Position numbers and translations under genes: made by a program | Shown here: piece by piece, positions 27,913-34,704 of the stretch | How the letters are laid out: every line of letters begins with the position of its first letter | How positions within the stretch are numbered: the stretch's first letter is position 1 | NCBI GenBank assembly: GCA_045866215.1 | Contig: AP035880.1 | Span: 2,542,001 to 2,606,000, forward strand | Length of the DNA stretch: 64,000 bases | Source: Croceivirga sp009797885 | GTDB lineage: Bacteria > Bacteroidota > Bacteroidia > Flavobacteriales > Flavobacteriaceae | Reading direction: 5' to 3' | The notes under the pieces: model-generated | The model's database searches: none | Told to the model about the DNA's origin: nothing | What the model saw: the letters and a program-made list of their open reading frames with translations, nothing else

Positions 27913-29163
27913 TTATTTTAATACGATTCGTTCTGCTTCTCCAAAGCTGTCATAGTTACTGGTGATGACTTCTTCCCCAGGTTGTAGGCCCTCGAGCACT
28001 TCATAATATCTGGAGTTTTGCTTTCCTATTCGGATGTCACGCCTTAAGGCTTCGCCACCATTGGGGTTCACAACAAACACCCACTGTCCCCCGGTACTGG
28101 TAAAAAACCCTCCCTTTGGTAATAAGAGCGCATCACTGGAAGCCCCTAATTGCAGTTTGATGTTATAGCTTTGGCCGGCCCTAATGGTCTCAGGTTTTTC
28201 ATCGGTAAAAACCAAATCCACTTTAAACCGTCCGTTACGTACTTCTGGATACACCTTTCGTAAGCGTAAGGGAAATTCCTTTCCATTGCGATCAAGACTG
28301 GCAGAAAGGTCCCGTTTTACCCTATCGATATAATGTTCATCAATATCGGCCTCAATTTTAAAATCGGTCAGGACATTGACTTGCCCAATGCGTTGCCCTT
28401 GGGTGATGTTCTGTCCAATTTCGGCGTCCAGGAAACCCAATTGCCCATCGGCAGGGGCCCTTACATTAAGGTGGTCCAACCGTTGGTAGACCATACCCAA
28501 GGTCTTTTTCATCCTTTGTAGATCGGTATCCAGGCCCGCCAGGGAGGTTTTCCGTAGTTCATCGTCCTGTTCGGTCTGTAGCTTCACAATTTCATACTGC
28601 TTCTGTGCCAGTTCATAGTTCTCCTTTGAGGTCAGATACACCTCTTTGGACACGAGCTCATCTTCAAATAGGACTACGTTCTGTTCGTAATTTCGTTTCA
28701 ATCGTTGGAGGTCGGTACTTGCTGTGGCCAACGACCTGCGCCCTTCTACCTGTCTGGCATCAAAGGTGAGCCTTGTGGAACGCAAATCGTTCTGTTTAAG
28801 GGCCAGGTTGCTCTCACTGGCCAATATTTGCTCGTAGAGGTTCATGTTCTCCAACTGAAGGATGATATCGCCTTTTTTGACCATAGCCCCTTCTTCGATC
28901 AGCTTTTCCGACACCCGACCACCTTCATAGGCATCCATATAAATAGTGGCAATTGGCGCCACATTTCCGTTAATGGTGATATAATCATCGAACTTGCCCT
29001 CGGAGACCGATGAAATGGAAAGACGTTCCTTTTCTGTCCTAAAGGTAGATTTGGAATTGCCAAAAGCCAGCTTCCATCCTACAAAGAGCAGCAGCGCACC
29101 CACTGCAATATACCCGTAGTGTTTTGGGCGCAATCCTTTTTTCTTTTCTAGTTGTATATCCAT
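27913..29163 (-). CDS. efflux RND/MacA-type periplasmic adaptor subunit (HlyD family)
   Basis: A 416-residue membrane-fusion protein linking the inner-membrane permease to TolC. Seen: a single N-terminal membrane anchor (YIAVGALLLFVGWKLAFG, about 18-35), a first lipoyl half-motif (GRVSEKLIEEGAMVKKGDIILQLEN, about 80-105), a long helical hairpin rich in Leu, Glu and Lys (about 108-225), the second lipoyl half (VRAPADGQLGFLDAEIGQNITQGQRIG, about 235-265), and a C-terminal beta-barrel and membrane-proximal domain. The start overlaps nothing and lies 8 bp after the tolC stop, so the two are co-translated or nearly so. The combination with a MacB-like ATPase and FtsX-type permeases fits a MacAB-TolC-type assembly rather than an RND pump. 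Confidence 0.93.
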   Translation of the reverse strand: MDIQLEKKKGLRPKHYGYIAVGALLLFVGWKLAFGNSKSTFRTEKERLSISSVSEGKFDDYITINGNVAPIATIYMDAYEGGRVSEKLIEEGAMVKKGDIILQLENMNLYEQILASESNLALKQNDLRSTRLTFDARQVEGRRSLATASTDLQRLKRNYEQNVVLFEDELVSKEVYLTSKENYELAQKQYEIVKLQTEQDDELRKTSLAGLDTDLQRMKKTLGMVYQRLDHLNVRAPADGQLGFLDAEIGQNITQGQRIGQVNVLTDFKIEADIDEHYIDRVKRDLSASLDRNGKEFPLRLRKVYPEVRNGRFKVDLVFTDEKPETIRAGQSYNIKLQLGASSDALLLPKGGFFTSTGGQWVFVVNPNGGEALRRDIRIGKQNSRYYEVLEGLQPGEEVITSNYDSFGEAERIVLK

Positions 29164-29171
29164 TGTCTAGT

Positions 29172-30512
29172 TTAATTGATATTGAATACCGGAAGGTTAT
29201 AGTAAAAGTCTAATGTACTCTTGTTCACTTTTAATCTAAGTTGAACCTGTAAATTTTCATTTTGCGCTGTGGCGAACAAATTTTTTGTTTGATTGAGGTC
29301 TATAATGTTTATCAATCCTTTTTCATACCTCTTTTGTGCAATGTCGAATGCCAGTTCCTGGGCCTCGAGCCTTTTATTGCTTTGCTCATATTCCGCAATC
29401 AGCGCATCATTGGTTTGTACCAATTGCTGTAAAAGTTGAAAGAGTTCCTGCTCTTGTATTTCCAAATTGTTCAGTTCTTGCTTATGTGCAATTTTCTGCT
29501 GCTTTACTCGTGAGCGATTGGACCAGCCCAAGCTGAGCGGGATATTCAGTTGTGCGCCGACAGAGCGGGCAAAGTTTCTGTCAATCTGCTCTGAAAAGGA
29601 GAGGGCATTATTATCGCTATCCGTCACCCCTTCAACGTATTGGGTTCGCATGCCCGCTGTAACGGAAATGGATGGATATAGGCTGCCCCTGGTAGCTTGA
29701 AGTTGCTTTTTAGCAGCTTTAACCCTGAATTTCTGTGCTTTTACAATAGGGACGGTCTCTTTTGCCACATCATATATGGTATCAAGGGATGCACTTTTGG
29801 TCAATTCTTCTGTGATTGACTTATCAAAGAGCTGAATTTCAAAATCACCTTCGTCCTGTAGGTTCATTGCCTGGCGCAATGTGAGTTTTGAAAGTTCCAA
29901 CAAATTTTTATTCTGTGTGACCAAAAGCTTATCACTAAGTAATGTCGATTCGGCTTCATACAAATCGGCTTTGGCCATTAAGCCCAGATTAACTTGTTTT
30001 GCGACCAAATCGTAGTTTGTTTGCGAGATTTCAAGCTGTTCCATCGAATTGTTGACCAAGCCTTGATTGAACTTGATGTCGTAAAAAGCGCTCATCACCC
30101 TAAAAGCCAGTAGAAACTTCTCTTGCAGGACATCTTCTTGAGTGGCTTTGTAGATGAACTTTGAAGCCCGGATGGTATTCATTTTTTGAAAGCCTTGAAA
30201 CAAATCAAAGTTTGCATTGATTTGATAATCCGCGGCATAAAATTCCCTGTTCTCCAAAACACCCGAAACTTGGTTTTCACTTAGTCCTGTATTATAATTT
30301 TGGTTGGTGAAAGCCGATACGTTTGGTAATAAGTCTCGAATGGACTGCCTGTAGGTTTCCTTGCCAAGGTCTTCGGCAAATTTTAAATTCTTTACCTGGA
30401 GATTGTTCTCTATGGCGTAGGCAACACATTCGTCCAGCGTCCACACTTTTTGTGCGGACAATTGGGTATGGCCCAGAAGAAGTAGTAAGAAAAAGAAGTG
30501 TTTTAAATTCAT
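29172..30512 (-). CDS. TolC family outer membrane protein
   Basis: A 446-residue outer-membrane efflux channel. The signal peptide is MNLKHFFFLLLLLGHTQLSA, followed by WTLDECVAYAIENNLQVKN, the usual start of the OEP domain, and two OEP repeats of long amphipathic helices (for example NYDLVAKQVNLGLMAKADLYEAESTL and QELAFDIAQKRYEKGLINIIDLNQ). Length is normal for the family. It is the first gene of the transporter train; a sigma-54-like promoter element lies 26 to 41 bp upstream of the start codon. Together with the adaptor and permeases it would complete a conduit across both membranes. Confidence 0.94.
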   Translation of the reverse strand: MNLKHFFFLLLLLGHTQLSAQKVWTLDECVAYAIENNLQVKNLKFAEDLGKETYRQSIRDLLPNVSAFTNQNYNTGLSENQVSGVLENREFYAADYQINANFDLFQGFQKMNTIRASKFIYKATQEDVLQEKFLLAFRVMSAFYDIKFNQGLVNNSMEQLEISQTNYDLVAKQVNLGLMAKADLYEAESTLLSDKLLVTQNKNLLELSKLTLRQAMNLQDEGDFEIQLFDKSITEELTKSASLDTIYDVAKETVPIVKAQKFRVKAAKKQLQATRGSLYPSISVTAGMRTQYVEGVTDSDNNALSFSEQIDRNFARSVGAQLNIPLSLGWSNRSRVKQQKIAHKQELNNLEIQEQELFQLLQQLVQTNDALIAEYEQSNKRLEAQELAFDIAQKRYEKGLINIIDLNQTKNLFATAQNENLQVQLRLKVNKSTLDFYYNLPVFNIN

Positions 30513-30537
30513 TTTTTAAATACTATGCCAAACTATA

Positions 30538-30553
30538 AGCGATTGTTGTGCCA
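30538..30553 (-). promoter_or_regulatory. putative sigma-54 (-24/-12) promoter of the tolC-macA-permease train
   Basis: On the minus strand the sequence reads TGGCACAACAATCGCT. It has the invariant GG and GC separated by ten bases, and TGGCAC matches the -24 box exactly; the -12 box is TCGC instead of TTGC. The predicted start of transcription would be near 30527, about 15 bases before the tolC ATG. The divergent gene encodes an NtrC-type activator, which requires such promoters. This is a motif match by eye, not a scored search. Confidence 0.6.
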
Positions 30554-30615
30554 TGATTTTAACATATTGAAAATCAATGTTATAAATCAAAACATATTTG
30601 GCAAACACTGTTGGA

Positions 30616-30656
30616 GTGTAAAATATTTATACAAAATATGTCAAAATTTTTTACAC
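30616..30656. promoter_or_regulatory. inverted repeat in the tolC/activator intergenic region, possible activator binding site
   Basis: GTGTAAAA (30616-30623) and TTTTACAC (30649-30656) form perfect 8-base arms 25 bases apart, in AT-rich DNA 63 to 118 bases upstream of the putative sigma-54 element. AACATATT-like half sites also recur nearby (30570, 30591). Enhancer-binding activators usually bind such distal sites, so the position fits, but chance is quite possible in DNA this rich in A and T. Confidence 0.3.
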
Positions 30657-30709
30657 ATAGGAAATCTTGTTGGTTCCAATTTGTAGTTTTAGGGTAAAGG
30701 AATATTCCC

Positions 30710-32083
30710 ATGATTGACGCCAAGGTTTTGGTCATCGATGACAACAAAAGCGTATTGAGCGCTTTGGAGATTTTATTGCAGTTCGATTACAAGAGCGTTC
30801 AAACGCTCTTTAATCCCAATCAAATATCGTCTTTCCCCAATTTACAGGATATCGATATCATTCTGCTGGACATGAATTTTTCGGCAGGGGTAAATACGGG
30901 AAACGAAGGCTTGTTTTGGTTGAAGGAAATCAAAAAAAAATCCCCAAATACTTCGGTGATCATGATGACCGCCTATGGCGCGGTGGATTTGGCCGTAAAA
31001 GCATTGAAGGAAGGGGCTTCGGATTTTGTGTTGAAACCCTGGAACAATGAACGTTTGTTGACCACGGTAAAATCGGCCTATGAGCTGCGTCAATCCAAAA
31101 AACAGATCAATCAGCTTAAAAAGAAGGAAACTAACCTTAAACAGGTGATCAATGAGGATAAAAATTACATCATTGGAAATTCAAAAGCCCTTACCGCGGT
31201 TTTAAATCTGGTCCGCAAAGTGGCCAAAACCGACGTCAATGTCCTTATAACGGGTGAAAATGGAACGGGAAAGGAATTGATTGCGCGGGAACTGCACCGT
31301 CTGTCGTCCAGAAAGGATGAGGTTTTCATTGGGGTGGATATGGGCTCCATAGCCGAAAACCTATTTGAAAGTGAACTTTTTGGGCATCAAAAAGGGGCGT
31401 TTACGGATGCTAAGGAAGACCGTGCAGGTAAATTTGAAGCTGCGCACCAAGGATCCTTGTTCTTGGACGAGATTGGCAACCTGTCCCTTCAGACCCAAGC
31501 GAAATTACTATCTGCAATACAGAACAAATCCATTGTGCGGGTGGGATCGAACAAATCCATTACAGTGGATATTCGATTGATCTGTGCCACCAATTGTAAT
31601 CTGGAACAGATGGTTGCCGATGGACTGTTTCGGGAAGATTTGCTCTATCGTATCAATACCATTCACATTCAGGTACCCCCGCTACGGGAAAGAAAAGGGG
31701 ATATTTTGATTTTGGCCGATTTCTTTTTAAAGCGCTATGCCAATAAATATGATAAACAAGGGCTCCGGATCAATAATATGGCACAGGAAAAATTGGAGGG
31801 CTACCCTTGGCCGGGAAACATAAGGGAATTGCAACACACCATGGAACGAACGGTAATCCTTTCTGAAGGTAATGTGTTGAAACCATCTGATTTTCTTCTT
31901 CATCCCAAACCATCCCAGTCCTTTGAAGATGGCCCCAAAACCTTGGACGAAATGGAATATCGGATGATTACGCGGGCGCTCGAAGAACATGAGGGCAACT
32001 ACAGTGCGGCGGCAGATCAACTTGGGGTGTCCCGGCAAACATTGTACAACAAAATGAAACGCTTAAAAGCAAATGGCCAGTAG
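30710..32083 (+). CDS. sigma-54-dependent response regulator, NtrC family
   Basis: A 457-residue three-domain activator. The receiver domain (1-125) has VIDDN near the N-terminus, a phosphoacceptor Asp at about 54 (ILLDMNF), and TAYG and KPW further on. The AAA+ domain (about 150-385) shows Walker A GENGTGKE, the loop GAFTDA where GAFTGA is usual, Walker B LFLDEIG, and the FREDLLYRIN and PPLRERKGDI segments. The C-terminal Fis-type helix-turn-helix is NYSAAADQLGVSRQTLYNKMKRL. It overlaps the histidine kinase gene by 11 bases, so they form a two-component pair. It is divergent from the tolC train, which carries a sigma-54-like promoter, making that train its likely target (inference). Confidence 0.95.
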   Translation: MIDAKVLVIDDNKSVLSALEILLQFDYKSVQTLFNPNQISSFPNLQDIDIILLDMNFSAGVNTGNEGLFWLKEIKKKSPNTSVIMMTAYGAVDLAVKALKEGASDFVLKPWNNERLLTTVKSAYELRQSKKQINQLKKKETNLKQVINEDKNYIIGNSKALTAVLNLVRKVAKTDVNVLITGENGTGKELIARELHRLSSRKDEVFIGVDMGSIAENLFESELFGHQKGAFTDAKEDRAGKFEAAHQGSLFLDEIGNLSLQTQAKLLSAIQNKSIVRVGSNKSITVDIRLICATNCNLEQMVADGLFREDLLYRINTIHIQVPPLRERKGDILILADFFLKRYANKYDKQGLRINNMAQEKLEGYPWPGNIRELQHTMERTVILSEGNVLKPSDFLLHPKPSQSFEDGPKTLDEMEYRMITRALEEHEGNYSAAADQLGVSRQTLYNKMKRLKANGQ

Positions 32084-33416
32084 AAACTTTTACTTACAAC
32101 TCATCGTCAGGGTCATTTTCCTTACCCTTACCACAATTGCCATTGCATTTTCCATCACCGCCAAATGGTATATTGCATTAGGGTTTTCGGTTTTGCTGTT
32201 GACCGTCCAGGTATATTCCTTGATTTCCTTTATCAACAGTACCAACCGAAAGATTGCCTATTTCTTTGATGCGATAAGAAACGAGGATTTTACGCTTCGT
32301 TTTCCCGAAAGGGTCACCATAGAATCCTTTAAGGAACTCAACCAGAGCCTTAATCGGGTCAATGGACTGATCCAGGAAGTACACTTGCAACTTCAGATCA
32401 GGGAGAACTATTATCAGGAAATCCTAAAACAGGCCAATATTGGTATTATGACGTTCAATGAAAAGGGACATATCCTTTTTTCCAACCCTACGCTGGAAAG
32501 ATTGCTCAATTACAGCCCTTTGAACCATATTAAGCAACTGAAGCAGATAGATGAAGGGCTTTATGAAATTTTCACACCCTTTGAACCTTTTGAACGAAAA
32601 TTGTTTCAACTGACCAATGAGCGGGAACAAAAACAATTGGCCTTGAAATCGACCCCAATGACCCTGGACCAGCAATCCTTATTGTTAGTGGTGGCCCAGG
32701 ACATTCATCACGAACTGGACGAAAAGGAGACGGACTCCTGGGTGCGCTTGATTCGGGTCCTCACCCATGAGATAATGAACACCATTACCCCCATAACCTC
32801 CATTTCCGATTCCATTCTAAAACATTTTAGGTCATTGGAGCGGGAATCCTCCGAGGGCATTGGCAATGACAAAATGGCGAGTTCCATAAAAGGCCTACAG
32901 GTGATTCGCGAACAGGGTGGCGATTTGATGGAATTTGTACAGTCCTATCGTAGTTTTTTAAGTGTTCCAAAACCCGACAAAGCTTTGGTGCCCGCCAAGA
33001 AACTATTTGATAAAACACAGTTGTTGACCTCCAAGGAACCCGTCCAGAATATTGAGATCAAATGGACGGCGGAACCAAAGGATTTGGAACTGTTCATTGA
33101 TGAAAAACAATTGACCCAGGTCCTGATCAACTTGGTGAAGAATGCCATCCATAGCTTGGAGGGGAGGGAAAAAGGAAGTATCCGGGTAAGGGCGGCACTG
33201 GACGGCAATGGTAAGAAGTATATTGAGGTTTGGGATAATGGACCGGGGATTCCCGAGGAATTGATAGATGAAATATTTGTTCCATTTTTTACTACAAAAG
33301 ACAAGGGAACCGGAATTGGATTGAGTTTGTCCAAACAAATTATGCAACAACATGGAGGCAGTTTAAAACTACATTCAATCCTAGATCAAGAAACGGTATT
33401 TACATTGCTTTTTTAA
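32073..33416 (+). CDS. membrane sensor histidine kinase
   Basis: A 447-residue kinase partner of the preceding activator. Two closely spaced membrane helices (about 8-28 and 32-55) leave almost no periplasmic loop, so it probably senses something in the membrane or cytoplasm. A HAMP-like linker (about 56-105) and a PAS-like domain (about 112-215: ANIGIMTFNEKGHILFSNPTL) follow. The phosphoacceptor His is at about 232 in RVLTHEIMNTITPI; the ATPase domain shows the N box (INLVKNAIHSLE), DNGPGIP and GTGIGLSLSKQIM. The start codon lies within the last codons of the activator gene, and its stop overlaps the next start (TAATG). Confidence 0.93.
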   Translation: MASRNFYLQLIVRVIFLTLTTIAIAFSITAKWYIALGFSVLLLTVQVYSLISFINSTNRKIAYFFDAIRNEDFTLRFPERVTIESFKELNQSLNRVNGLIQEVHLQLQIRENYYQEILKQANIGIMTFNEKGHILFSNPTLERLLNYSPLNHIKQLKQIDEGLYEIFTPFEPFERKLFQLTNEREQKQLALKSTPMTLDQQSLLLVVAQDIHHELDEKETDSWVRLIRVLTHEIMNTITPITSISDSILKHFRSLERESSEGIGNDKMASSIKGLQVIREQGGDLMEFVQSYRSFLSVPKPDKALVPAKKLFDKTQLLTSKEPVQNIEIKWTAEPKDLELFIDEKQLTQVLINLVKNAIHSLEGREKGSIRVRAALDGNGKKYIEVWDNGPGIPEELIDEIFVPFFTTKDKGTGIGLSLSKQIMQQHGGSLKLHSILDQETVFTLLF

Positions 33417-33877
33417 TGTCGAACCCATCTAAATCAAAACAGGCTGCCCATCATTTTTGTGTACGGTATGTGCAATTAAGGATAGATCGGTTTCATGCGG
33501 AAATTGAAAAAATAACGGAAGCCTTGCTGTCCGAAGTAAAAAGTACGGCAGGTGACAAGCACGAAACGGGACGTGCCCTCTTACAATTGGAACGGGAGAA
33601 ACTGGGATATCAACTCCTGGAAGCGGAGCGGATGCAGCAAACCCTTCAGAAGGTTCCATTGAAAACCCGAACTAACAAGGTGGGTCTGGGAAGCTTGGTA
33701 ATTACCAATAGAGCGCGGTATTATATTGCGATTTCCGCTGGTAGATTTGAGATGGACGGGGGTAGTATCTTTTGTGTTTCGGCAAATGCACCAATAGGAA
33801 AACTCCTGTTGGGAAAAACCCTTGAGGATACCATTACGTTCAATGGACAAAGTTCGACTATAACCGCCATTCAATAA
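33416..33877 (+). CDS. GreA/GreB-like protein (C-terminal Gre domain), third gene of the two-component operon
   Basis: A 153-residue protein. The first 85 residues are charged and helical (LRIDRFHAEIEKITEALLSEVKS, LLQLEREKLGYQLLEAERMQQTL), and the last 65 look like the FKBP-like C-terminal domain of transcript-cleavage factors: KVGLGSLVITNRARYYI, then VSANAPIGKLLLGKTLEDTITF, which parallels the S-P-(I/L)G-x-(A/L)-LLGK segment of GreA. Related Bacteroidota proteins are sometimes labelled 3-oxoacyl-ACP synthase, which nothing here supports. Its start overlaps the kinase stop, so it is translationally coupled. It might bind RNA polymerase (inference); the acidic tip residues of true Gre factors are not evident. 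Confidence 0.7.
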   Translation: MSNPSKSKQAAHHFCVRYVQLRIDRFHAEIEKITEALLSEVKSTAGDKHETGRALLQLEREKLGYQLLEAERMQQTLQKVPLKTRTNKVGLGSLVITNRARYYIAISAGRFEMDGGSIFCVSANAPIGKLLLGKTLEDTITFNGQSSTITAIQ

Positions 33878-34006
33878 GGACCCCATTTAACTTTTCCTTA
33901 ATGGGATGACAGGCTTAATTGGTTAATTTTAAGGATAGTACTTGTCTTGAGTTGGAGGGATTTAGGGAAAAAACAAGATTTTGTGCTCAGATGAAGGCTT
34001 TTTTGC

Positions 34007-34030
34007 GTTGCATAGCCATAGCTATGGAAC
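34007..34030. repeat. palindromic hairpin element
   Basis: GTTGCATAG (34007-34015) and CTATGGAAC (34022-34030) pair with one G-G mismatch around the loop CCATAG. It stands in the 242-base gap between the Gre-like gene and the NTF2-like gene, in a stretch that otherwise shows nothing recognisable. There is no following T-run on the plus strand, so it is not an obvious terminator. It may be a dispersed repeat, which one copy cannot prove. Confidence 0.4.
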
Positions 34031-34119
34031 AAGAAAAAGACAAATTATGGGTGCAAAAGATGTTTTTAAAGCAAATTTTACTAACTTAAAACAAGTTCAT
34101 AATCAAAAAACAGAAAGCC

Positions 34120-34491
34120 ATGACTACACAAGAAGTTGCGGACCAATTGGTCTCGCTTTGCCGCGAACAAAAATACAGAGAGGCCTACGACCTTTATGCC
34201 GATGATGCCGAAAGCATTGAAATGGATGGCATGCCAGGAGAAAAAGTGACCAAGGGCAAGGAAAACATTTGGAACGGCTATTTGCAATGGGCCGAGGGAA
34301 TTGAGGAAATCCATGGTGGTTCGGTGGGAGAACCCGTTGTGGCGGCCAATCATTTTGTTGTGCCCATGTCCATGGATGCAACGTTCAAGGAAACCGGAAG
34401 ATGGGCCTTTGATGAATTGTGCATGTACCAAGTAGAAAACGGTAAGATCAAAAGGGCACAGTATTTTTATGAGGTTCCCGAAATGGGCTAA
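34120..34491 (+). CDS. NTF2-like / SnoaL-like domain protein
   Basis: A 123-residue single-domain protein with the cone-shaped alpha+beta fold pattern of the NTF2 superfamily: a helical start (EVADQLVSLCREQKYREAYDLYADDAESIEM), a central ligand-pocket strand region and a final strand pair (DELCMYQVENGKIKRAQYFYEV). There is no signal peptide, so it is cytoplasmic. It resembles the protein at 50853-51209 in overall pattern. Members range from enzymes to small-molecule binders, so no reaction can be assigned. It stands alone, with convergent transcription toward the permease gene at 34705. Confidence 0.75.
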   Translation: MTTQEVADQLVSLCREQKYREAYDLYADDAESIEMDGMPGEKVTKGKENIWNGYLQWAEGIEEIHGGSVGEPVVAANHFVVPMSMDATFKETGRWAFDELCMYQVENGKIKRAQYFYEVPEMG

Positions 34492-34704
34492 CCTTAAAAT
34501 GGAGTCTTTTTGAGCGTGCGGGTAACTTTTAAACCCTGATTTTCAATTTATCCATTGTGTCATCCCGATATGGGAATGGCATTTTCGTGACCGTTGTTTT
34601 GGGTATTCCAAGAAAATAGGGCTTCCAGGCCGTGGTTGTAGGGAACAACAGCTTCAATAAATGGGCGCTTTGTGGAACACCATTATTTCAACGGGCCACC
34701 AGGA

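Noticed and set aside
33416..33877. Labelling this gene as 3-oxoacyl-ACP synthase
   Set aside because: It has no ketosynthase motifs and is far too short; the Gre-like C-terminal pattern explains it better.
33981..34205. 74-codon plus-strand frame before the NTF2-like gene
   Set aside because: Runs through the palindrome and into the NTF2-like gene in another frame; no family resemblance.
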